A stretch of DNA of 27,753 nucleotides from Sedimentisphaerales bacterium (GTDB lineage Bacteria > Planctomycetota > Phycisphaerae > Sedimentisphaerales > SG8-4), in the NCBI GenBank assembly GCA_016928975.1, contig JAFGJR010000256.1:1-27753 (forward strand). The letters are read 5' to 3'. Positions 22,796-27,753 of the stretch are shown here, piece by piece. The stretch's first letter is position 1. Every line of letters begins with the position of its first letter. The position numbers were made by a program, and so were the translations under genes. The notes under the pieces were generated by a model. It did not search any database and was not told the origin of the DNA. It saw nothing but the letters and a program-made list of their open reading frames with translations.

Positions 22796-23028
22796 CGGAT
22801 GGCCTTACGCCGCTCGAATCGGCCCTGGTCTCGCTTGAAGTCCATGAAGTCACCTGAGAACTTGTCCAGGCTATCGACGAAGGGCTTCCACGGGTCCCCA
22901 TCTTTGGGGATCAGCATGACGACCCCATCGATCCTCTTCACGTACACCTCATCGCCGGGGAAGGCGTATTCCTTCGGCAGTCGCACCGCCTGGCTCCGCC
23001 CGTTTCTGAAAAGCTTGGCCGTATGCAT
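22792..23028 (-). CDS. vapB: VapB antitoxin (AbrB/MazE-type)
   Basis: A 78-residue antitoxin. Its N-terminal swapped-hairpin DNA-binding domain (MHTAKLFRNGRSQAVRLPKE, then YAFPGDEVYVKRIDGVVMLI) is typical of VapB/AbrB, and its C-terminal toxin-binding tail (PWKPFVDSLDKFSGDFMDF) ends in a basic segment. The start is ATG 23028 with GGGAG five bases upstream; 14 more in-frame codons upstream would read into the promoter and are rejected. It lies directly behind an almost perfect promoter and twin palindromes, as expected for an autoregulated TA operon. Confidence 0.92.
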   Translation of the reverse strand: MHTAKLFRNGRSQAVRLPKEYAFPGDEVYVKRIDGVVMLIPKDGDPWKPFVDSLDKFSGDFMDFKRDQGRFERRKAIR

Positions 23029-23044
23029 ATCAACTCCCAACAAA

Positions 23045-23064
23045 GTATATACCAAAGTATATAC
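23045..23064 (-). promoter_or_regulatory. twin-palindrome operator of vapBC
   Basis: Two identical 8-base palindromes GTATATAC occupy 23045-23052 and 23057-23064, separated by CAAA and centred 12 bases apart. The second overlaps the -10 box and the first covers the probable transcription start. That placement suits cooperative repression by VapB or the VapBC complex. Confidence 0.65.
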
Positions 23065-23084
23065 TCGCATCGGAGCGTTGTCAA
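23056..23084 (-). promoter_or_regulatory. strong sigma70 promoter of vapBC
   Basis: The minus strand reads TTGACA (23079-23084, perfect -35), 17 bases, TATACT (23056-23061, five of six). Transcription would begin near 23049, about 20 bases before the vapB start codon. It is the closest match to consensus I found in the window. Confidence 0.75.
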
Positions 23085-23099
23085 CCTCTTTTGTTTCTG

Positions 23100-24869
23100 C
23101 TACCGGGACGGCCAGGCGATCGTGTTGAAGCCAGGTTTGATGTCCGCGAGCGGGCCGGCGATGGGGGTCGTGAAACGATTGCCGTTGATGTCGGTGTCTA
23201 CTTCGATGGGCGTGCCATAACGGTCCTCGATCGTTTGGCCGACCGTCGGAAAGACACCGACCAGTTGAGCGTTCACGCGGGGCCCCTTCGCGCTCAATGT
23301 GGCGTCGTTCACGGAGAATGTGATCGTGACGCCGCGTGGCTCGTCCTTGATCGACAAGCCGGTGACATAGGGGTCCACGACACTGTTGTTGTCGCCGAAT
23401 GAACTCTTTTGGGCCCCTTCCAGGAACACGTTGTAGTCGGACGCATAACCGGAGGCGGTCTTCACCTTGTGGAGGCCATGCCGGATGAAGATATTATTGA
23501 ACCACTTGTCGTCCTGGGCGGTGCCGGTCTTGCGTCCGACGATCTTCGTCGTATGCGGCGTATAGTACTCGGATCGGCGCCCGGTGTCCGGGCTGTAATC
23601 GTAGCCGCAATCGACAAACAGATTGTGAGCAAACACGGTGGCCTCGGAATTGCTGCGGACCGGCTGACCGATCAGGACGTTGTTGTCGACGAGGGTCGGG
23701 CCGTGGTCCATCTCCAGAAAGAGCGTGGCGGCCTGCGTGTTGTAGATGATGTTGCGGGTGATGCGCGTCCCCTGATTGCCGAAGTCCATCCAGATGCCAA
23801 AGGCCCCTTCCTTCTGATGATAGACGCCCCGGATCAGATTGTCGCGGATGACCGTGTCGACGCTGTTGTGAAACTTGATGGCGGCGGTTTCCCAGCCGCC
23901 GAACTCCTTGCGATAATTCGTGTCCTCGATGAGATTGCCGCAGATCAGCGAGCGCGTGGCGCCTTTCTGGCCGGCGATGCCCGCCTGTCCACACCGCTGG
24001 ATCACATTGTTGCGGACGATGTGATCGCCGTAAGCCTCGATATCCCTGTAGTCCACGCCCGGCGCCTGTCCCAGGATGATGCCCACGCAGCGAGCGTTGG
24101 TGACGGTGCAGTTCTCGATGATCCAGTGCTTTCCCATCCGCGGCCCGACGGCGCCGGTTTGCAGGTCCAGAACCGGCGGCGCCCAGTTCGATGCGGCGTG
24201 CTGGAAGTGAAAGCCGTCGACGGTGATGTACTTGAGGCCGGTGATCTCGGGCATGAAGAGGCACTCGCGCACGTTGATCTCCGCCAGCTCCGTGTTGGGG
24301 TTGGCTTTGCCGAAGTTCGCCCGGATCGTCGTCACGTCGCCGTCTACCTGGCAATGCCACGTACGCTCAGCCTGCGCCACCTCCTGAGCCGTTTGCTTTT
24401 CGTAGAAGGCTTCGCCATTAAGGTAGACGTCCCCGCGATGGTGCCACTGGCCGTAGTTGAGCCAACCTCCGGAAACCGTCAGCGCATAGGGATTGTAGCC
24501 GCCAAAGAACGAGTCAGGCAACTCGACCTTCCACACGCTATCGGCTTCCTGCCTCCAGGTAGTGATTCGCTCGGAGCCTTTGATGAACACTTCCTCGCCG
24601 GGCGCCGCGCGGTAGGTGATCCGTTTGTCGTCGTCGGCACCGCCCCGGACGGGTCTGACCCATTCGCGATACGTGCCGGCGTGAACGAGGACCGTATCTC
24701 CCGGCTCTGCGACGGAGGCCGCCTTGCTAATCGTCAGATAAGGTCGAGCAGGACTACCGGCGGCGGAATCATCGCCCACTTCTGACACGTGCAACTCGCC
24801 CGCGTACGCCTCGTGCCATTCGAGGAAGAAGATAGCGAGCACGGCCAGCAACAGCAGTGGTCTCTTCAT
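23100..24869 (-). CDS. secreted GH120-like beta-helix glycosidase
   Basis: A 589-residue paralogue of the enzyme at 17923-20160 but without a CBM6. It has a signal peptide (MKRPLLLLAVLAIFFLEWHE, ending AYA). Then come the family start ELHVSEVGDDSAAG, AGDTVLVHAGTYREWVRP-like sequence, GEEVFIKGSERITTW, DSFFGGYNPYA and GDVYLNGEAFYE, and the beta-helix with FQHAASNWAPP, KHWIIENCTVTNA and HIVRNNVIQRCGQAGIAG. The candidate nucleophile is Asp362 (GIWMDFGNQGTR) and the acid/base Glu386 (LFLEMDHGP), 24 apart rather than 23 because of one extra residue in the connecting loop. Beta-xylosidase or a related exo-glycosidase activity is predicted. The start is ATG 24869 with AAGGAG seven bases upstream. Its promoter candidate is at 24938-24966, with a leader hairpin at 24903-24927. 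Confidence 0.82.
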   Translation of the reverse strand: MKRPLLLLAVLAIFFLEWHEAYAGELHVSEVGDDSAAGSPARPYLTISKAASVAEPGDTVLVHAGTYREWVRPVRGGADDDKRITYRAAPGEEVFIKGSERITTWRQEADSVWKVELPDSFFGGYNPYALTVSGGWLNYGQWHHRGDVYLNGEAFYEKQTAQEVAQAERTWHCQVDGDVTTIRANFGKANPNTELAEINVRECLFMPEITGLKYITVDGFHFQHAASNWAPPVLDLQTGAVGPRMGKHWIIENCTVTNARCVGIILGQAPGVDYRDIEAYGDHIVRNNVIQRCGQAGIAGQKGATRSLICGNLIEDTNYRKEFGGWETAAIKFHNSVDTVIRDNLIRGVYHQKEGAFGIWMDFGNQGTRITRNIIYNTQAATLFLEMDHGPTLVDNNVLIGQPVRSNSEATVFAHNLFVDCGYDYSPDTGRRSEYYTPHTTKIVGRKTGTAQDDKWFNNIFIRHGLHKVKTASGYASDYNVFLEGAQKSSFGDNNSVVDPYVTGLSIKDEPRGVTITFSVNDATLSAKGPRVNAQLVGVFPTVGQTIEDRYGTPIEVDTDINGNRFTTPIAGPLADIKPGFNTIAWPSR

Positions 24870-24902
24870 GTGAATGCTCCTTCTTGTCCCAAGCCGCAAT
24901 CA

Positions 24903-24927
24903 GGTGTCCCCGGCGACACCGCGTGTC
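24903..24927 (-). other. leader hairpins upstream of GH120-like gene 2
   Basis: GGTGTC (24903-24908) can pair with GACACC (24915-24920), and the same GACAC also forms the palindrome GACAC-CGC-GTGTC (24915-24927). The two structures are mutually exclusive and lie just downstream of the inferred transcription start. An operator or alternative-structure leader is possible; no known riboswitch is recognised. Confidence 0.3.
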
Positions 24928-24937
24928 ACTGAATCAG

Positions 24938-24966
24938 ATCCTACCACAACCCGGTCCCCTCAGCAA
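24938..24966 (-). promoter_or_regulatory. candidate sigma70 promoter of GH120-like gene 2
   Basis: The minus strand reads TTGCTG (24961-24966), 17 bases, TAGGAT (24938-24943). It has correct spacing and four or five consensus bases per box, and implies a leader of about 60 bases. Confidence 0.45.
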
Positions 24967-24981
24967 TCGGGCAGAATGTAG

Positions 24982-25111
24982 CACAGCCGCCCCCGGCTGT
25001 GGACTCAGGACTCACCACAGAGGCACGCAGGACACGGAGAACCCATCGCCGCCTCCGCCCGCAACCGAGAAGGTCTTTGAACAACGAATTCACGCGAATG
25101 ACACGAATCGG
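24982..25111. repeat. cluster of short dispersed intergenic motifs
   Basis: Three unrelated short motifs are packed together. The first is a hairpin, CACAGCCG-CCCC-CGGCTGTG (24982-25001). The second is a CACCACAGAGGCACGCAGGA-type segment (25013-25039). The third is an AACGAATTCACGCGAATGAC-type segment continuing with ACACGAATCGG (25079-25111). I recall similar strings as dispersed intergenic sequences in environmental bacteria, including Planctomycetota. No gene is seen in 24870-25254. Confidence 0.45.
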
Positions 25112-25254
25112 ATCGGTCCGGCCTTCTGCCCCAAGATCGCAGATCACAGCCCTGGCCCTCTCACCCGGAATGGCCGGTATGAGGATTGTGAAATGTGCAG
25201 GTGTGAACCCCGGCTCTGCCTGTCCCTCCACTATCCCCAGAATTCGGCCCATAT

Positions 25255-26244
25255 TCATCGTCTTTTCGTTTTGATTTTGGCCAAGGCCCTTTTCGCTTCT
25301 CTTCCCACAGTGGGATTGCTATCCTTCACGGCATGGGTCAGGGGGTCTACTGCCCTTGGGTCACCTATATCACCTAAGGCCATCACTGCCTCCTTTCGGA
25401 CATTCCGATCCCTCAAAGCATTAATCAGGGGGTCCACTGCCCTGGGGTCACCTATATCACCTAAGGCCATCGCGGCTGCCTGTTGGACTTTCCAATACCA
25501 GGGCTCCGAAGGACCCTTCAACGCATTAATCAGGGGGTCCACTGCCCTGGGGTCACCTGTATCACCCAAGGCTATCGCTGCTGCCCGTTGGACTTGCCAA
25601 CTGCAATCCATCAGAGCATTAATCAGGGGGTCCACTACCCTGGGGCCACCTATATCACCTAAGGCCATAGCTGCTACCATTCGGACTTCATAATTCTTGT
25701 CCTTCAAAGCATCAACTAACATTTCGGCTTCATATGTCTGCCCTATCATCCTCGCCAGTTTGGCTCCAAAGTCAGAGCCCCTGTATGCTTCAACGAACGG
25801 GGCAGAATGACGTTCCAAGTACGTGGTCCTATCGTCGTCTCTCCATAACTGCGACGGGGGATGCTCTTCACCTTTAAAGCTTTCCAGATAAGCTGCCATA
25901 GGCCTTCTGTCAAAACATATATAACCGAATACTCTGGCCCCTGTATATCGAAAGCCAAGCCTTTCATAGCGTGCACCCAACGCCTGTTTTTGGATTACTA
26001 TCCTTATGGTAGCGTCGTAAGTCTCTGCATCAGCTCCGAGGACAGTGACCTTGGCATAGGTAAGGAGACTCTCTACTGTCTCTTCAAGGTGAGGGTCTAG
26101 AACGTCACCGGGCCCGTGTTCTTCCACAATCAGACGCACCGTCCTTGCAGCGCGAAATGCCTCAATCTGCTCTTGGAGTGAACAACCGCTAAAGGGGAGC
26201 ACGAATAGACAGCTCAATAGCCACAGTCTTTTTGCCATGTGCAT
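25255..26244 (-). CDS. HEAT-repeat lipoprotein
   Basis: A 329-residue lipoprotein precursor: MHMAKRLWLLSCLFVLPFSGC with lipobox FSGC and lipidated Cys21. Residues 25-175 form a mixed domain of unknown family (VLGADAETYDATIRIVIQ, GARVFGYICFDRRP). Residues about 180-325 are five HEAT/PBS-lyase-type repeats, each with VRxxAAMALGDIGDPRAVDP followed by LINAL. HEAT arrays are protein-protein scaffolds, so this is probably an envelope-anchored adaptor. The repeats are nearly identical at DNA level as well (see 25332-25680). The start is ATG 26244 with AGGAG nine bases upstream. It follows the small ORF at 26280 by 35 bases and may share its transcript. Codon use is more AT-rich than in the neighbouring glycosidases, which suggests separate acquisition. 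Confidence 0.82.
   Translation of the reverse strand: MHMAKRLWLLSCLFVLPFSGCSLQEQIEAFRAARTVRLIVEEHGPGDVLDPHLEETVESLLTYAKVTVLGADAETYDATIRIVIQKQALGARYERLGFRYTGARVFGYICFDRRPMAAYLESFKGEEHPPSQLWRDDDRTTYLERHSAPFVEAYRGSDFGAKLARMIGQTYEAEMLVDALKDKNYEVRMVAAMALGDIGGPRVVDPLINALMDCSWQVQRAAAIALGDTGDPRAVDPLINALKGPSEPWYWKVQQAAAMALGDIGDPRAVDPLINALRDRNVRKEAVMALGDIGDPRAVDPLTHAVKDSNPTVGREAKRALAKIKTKRR
25332..25680. repeat. near-identical DNA repeats encoding HEAT units
   Basis: Copies of a block of about 55 bases containing ATTAATCAGGGGGTCCACTG and CACCTATATCACCTAAGGCC recur. Clear starts are at 25420, 25525 and 25618, with a more diverged copy from about 25332. Spacings of about 87, 105 and 93 bases equal 29, 35 and 31 codons, whole HEAT units. 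High base identity, including third positions, points to recent tandem duplication or gene conversion. Confidence 0.8.
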
Positions 26245-26279
26245 ACTGACTTTCTCCTAAAGTAGGTAGCCACAAGTAT

Positions 26280-26516
26280 TCACAGGACATCCTTGAGCCA
26301 GAAGTCACCGGATAGGACGCCTGCTTTGCGGAGGACTGTAATAGGGCGCAGGCCCAACAGCCAGTGCTCGGCATGATCGGCTTCATCATCGACAGTCTCG
26401 AACTGACGGTTGGCGACGATCAGGCATTTCAGTTCTTTCGAATATTGGCGACAGCCACCCATTATTGTCTTTGTCGCTCCGGTTTTATGGTCCCACACAA
26501 TCCCATAGTCGCTCAC
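26280..26516 (-). CDS. small hypothetical protein
   Basis: A 78-residue frame reading MSDYGIVWDHKTGATKTIMG, then RQYSKELKCLIVANRQFETV and AEHWLLGLRPITVLRKAGVL, ending SGDFWLKDVL. The composition looks like a real globular protein, but I do not recognise the family. Its start would be GTG 26516, eight bases after GGGAG. It is followed after 35 bases by the HEAT-repeat lipoprotein on the same strand. It could be a short accessory protein or the tail of a degraded gene; no signal peptide or membrane helix is seen. Confidence 0.4.
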   Translation of the reverse strand: MSDYGIVWDHKTGATKTIMGGCRQYSKELKCLIVANRQFETVDDEADHAEHWLLGLRPITVLRKAGVLSGDFWLKDVL

Positions 26517-26781
26517 ACATGGGGCTCCCTGTTCCTCAAACCACTCGACTCACCGCGTTTTGTTAAATGTGCTTCGTCTCGATGTCGGCGCTCGTCACGC
26601 ACGCACACTCACCAGCCAGACTACTACTATGGCGGCCACGGTCTGCAAGGACAAGGGAAAAGGGGTTAGGACAACCCTTTTTTTCGTCGCTCGTCGCTTG
26701 TCGGTTCCCGGTTTGCAGAGGGAAAGGCCTTCTCGGTGACTGTGTTGCCTCAGATGGAATTGGACATTCCCGGATCGAGTG
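26517..26781. other. gene-free spacer
   Basis: I see no supported gene here. The only structured element is the plus-strand terminator-like hairpin at 26658-26684. The right edge abuts the putative left end of the IS1380-family element. Confidence 0.4.
26658..26684 (+). terminator. intrinsic-terminator-like hairpin
   Basis: AAAAGGGGTT (26658-26667), loop AGGAC, AACCCTTTT (26673-26681) and a T-run to 26684 form a stem with one bulged G followed by seven Ts. It points in the plus direction although no plus-strand gene lies just upstream, so it may be a leftover of a lost gene or may shield the IS from readthrough. Confidence 0.4.
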
Positions 26782-26807
26782 TTAGCCCGCATTTCTCACC
26801 ATTATTA

Positions 26808-26836
26808 TTGAAAAAAGCTCCACTTTCTGCTATAAG
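26808..26836 (+). promoter_or_regulatory. transposase promoter
   Basis: TTGAAA (26808-26813), 17 bases, TATAAG (26831-26836). It is close to sigma70 consensus, and transcription would begin at about 26843. The spacer is the left arm of the fold-back stem, so transcripts from this promoter lack that arm. Confidence 0.55.
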
Positions 26837-26878
26837 TCTTTTGGCTGAAAAGAGTTATTGGCAGAAGGAAGGAGCTTT
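26814..26878 (+). promoter_or_regulatory. fold-back stem sequestering the transposase ribosome site
   Basis: AAAGCTCC (26814-26821) is complementary to GGAGCTTT (26871-26878), and CTTTCTGC (26823-26830) to GCAGAAGG (26861-26868, one G-T wobble). The right arm contains the Shine-Dalgarno GGAG. Only readthrough transcripts starting outside the element carry both arms, so they would be poorly translated, as known for IS10 and IS50. Confidence 0.6.
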
Positions 26879-26882
26879 CTGA

Positions 26883-27646
26883 TGACTACAGAGTGTACCG
26901 CCCAGCCGATCGTCCTGCAAGCAGGGAATGACCGAACTTTGGTGGGCCAGTTCAACGGCGGAACGATCTGCTCGGATGGCGGGGCCATTCTGCTCAAGCA
27001 GGTTGAGCAAGCCACAGGGATCATTCGCCAGTTTGCGGCATGCTTCACCGACCATCGTAACCCTGACCTGATCGATCACACGCTCTATGAGCTGATTGCC
27101 CAAAGAGTCTATGCCTTGGCCCTGGGATATGAGGACCTCAACGACCACAATACGCTGCGTCGGGACGTGTTGCTGGCGGCCTTGGTGGGCAAGAGGGACC
27201 CTCACGCGGAGCCTTTGGCAGGCAAGAGCACCTTGAACCGATTGGAGCTGACGCCAGTCGGGGCTGACCCCAACAGTCGCTACAAAAAGATCGTAGTGCA
27301 TCGCCAAGACGTGGATCGGTTCTTCGTCGAGGCCTTCATTCAATCCTACCCGAGTCCCCCTGAGTGCATCGTTTTGGATCTCGATGCGACGGATGATCCG
27401 GTGCATGGGGACCAACTGGGCAAGTTCTTCCACGGCTACTATGGCCACTATTGCTATCTGCCCCTGTACATCTTCTGCGGGGATCACCTGCTGTGTGCCC
27501 GGCTACGACCCGCGGATATCGACGGGGCCGCCGGTTCGGTCAAGGAATTGGATCGGATCGTCAGCCGGATCCGCCAGGTCTGGCCGCACGTCCAGATCAT
27601 CCTCCGGGGTGACTCGGGCTTCTGTCGGAAGATTCCGGGGACATAA
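26883..27646 (+). CDS. IS1380-family transposase, truncated
   Basis: The frame gives 254 residues of an IS1380-type DDE transposase: an N terminus with LVGQFNGGTICSDGGAILLK, then TDHRNPDLIDHTLYELIAQR, LNRLELTP, the first catalytic motif VLDLDATDDPVHGDQ, KFFHGYYGHYCYLPLYIFCG and DHLLCARLRPADIDGAAGSV. It continues to the second catalytic Asp in LRGDSGFCR, then breaks into the unrelated codons KIPGT and a TAA. Family members usually have 420-480 residues, so the C-terminal third with the catalytic Glu is lost and the protein should be inactive. The start is ATG 26883, with GGAG eight bases upstream inside the fold-back stem. The break coincides with a direct-repeat cluster. Confidence 0.88.
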
Positions 27647-27680
27647 GATTCCGTAAGATTCCGTAAGATTCCGGGGACAT
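27629..27680. repeat. AAGATTCCG direct-repeat cluster at IS break
   Basis: Four direct copies of AAGATTCCG start at 27629, 27645, 27655 and 27665. The outer two continue as AAGATTCCGGGGACAT (16 bases, identical), while the inner two are 10-base units AAGATTCCGT. The first copy supplies the last codons and stop of the truncated transposase. Confidence 0.85.
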
Positions 27681-27753
27681 AATACTTATTTCTCCTGCCG
27701 TTTGGGCCTACGGCCCGGCTTGGCGGGGCGTACGATTCGGTGGAGGGTTCGCT
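27681..27753 (+). other. probable flank of a REP-associated transposase element
   Basis: The TTCCGGGGACATAATACTTA string (from 27669), followed by TTTCTCC and a hairpin GGGCC-TAC-GGCCC (27704-27716), resembles the upstream region of REP-associated tyrosine transposase (RAYT, IS200-like) genes as I recall it. The window ends before any coding region, so the assignment is tentative. Confidence 0.4.

Larger units (their letters stand above)
26782..27628 (+). mobile_element. IS1380-family insertion sequence, 3'-truncated
   Basis: The element holds a putative left end (TTAGCCCGCATTTCTCACC, 26782-26800), its own promoter, a fold-back leader and the first half of an IS1380-type transposase. The right half, including the last catalytic residue and the right inverted repeat, is missing after about 27628, where AAGATTCCG repeats begin. 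The left end is assigned by position and resemblance only; the matching right end is not in the window. Confidence 0.75.

Noticed and set aside
23409..24785. 458-codon plus-strand frame opposite GH120-like gene 2
   Set aside because: It is an antisense shadow; no domain, start signal or composition supports it.
25332..25680. Regular repeats that could suggest a CRISPR array
   Set aside because: The repeats lie in frame within an open reading frame, spacing varies by whole codons (29, 31, 35), and the units encode HEAT motifs; no cas gene is present.

Overview
The window looks like accessory chromosome of a Planctomycetota-type bacterium (Phycisphaerae-like is my best guess; no rRNA or marker gene proves it). 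The clues are moderately high GC, several large secreted right-handed beta-helix proteins, FN3-like/beta-helix/Ig-like architectures, a DUF362 protein fused to an SMP-30 propeller, an archaeal-type 3-dehydroquinate synthase and a high load of toxin-antitoxin (TA) modules and short dispersed repeats.

Layout. 1-2097: 5'-truncated LRR / FN3-like / InlB-B-like / beta-helix surface protein. 2128-6590: mscL, a divergent P2A Ca2+-type ATPase and 3-dehydroquinate synthase II, an ordinary housekeeping stretch. 6591-7739: a PIN-toxin remnant with its small partner gene, joined directly to an intact CopG-type antitoxin/BrnT-like toxin pair. 7815-9474: a conserved unknown protein and a secreted CE1-like esterase. 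9608-10110: a second BrnT-like pair whose toxin carries a one-base frameshift. 10107-12105: SMR transporter (damaged start), PepSY-like lipoprotein and CDF metal transporter. 12336-16040: membrane DUF362/SMP-30 fusion and a secreted sialidase-fold propeller, separated by an inverted pair of REP-like hairpins. 16242-17078: orphan HicB plus a third BrnT-like pair. 17225-17908: conserved unknown. 17923-24869: two GH120-like beta-xylosidases (the first with a CBM6 inserted) flanking an FN3-like/beta-helix/Ig-like exoprotein and a vapBC locus. 25255-26516: HEAT-repeat lipoprotein and a small unknown ORF. 26782-27753: an IS1380-family element cut off inside its transposase by AAGATTCCG repeats that lead into a motif resembling the flank of REP-associated transposases.

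How the genes fit together. The secreted esterase (feruloyl/acetyl-xylan esterase type), the two GH120-like enzymes, the CBM6, the propellers and the beta-helix proteins suggest a heteroxylan or plant-polysaccharide theme. There is no SusC/D pair, no sugar transporter and no sensor. The genes sit in separate transcription units, several with good sigma70-like promoters (TTGACC-17-TATGCT, TTGCTG-17-TAGGAT). Between them lie six TA or TA-like loci, three of which are visibly broken (PIN start lost, BrnT frameshift, hicA reduced to its first codons). Together with the truncated IS and REP-like units this marks a region of repeated insertion and decay. I see no CRISPR array, tRNA, rRNA or recognisable phage genes. 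The most original items are the DUF362/SMP-30 membrane fusion, the CBM6 insertion in a GH120 fold, the fold-back leader of the IS1380 element and the TA-on-TA junction at 7197. All family names rest on motif recognition by eye, not on database searches.
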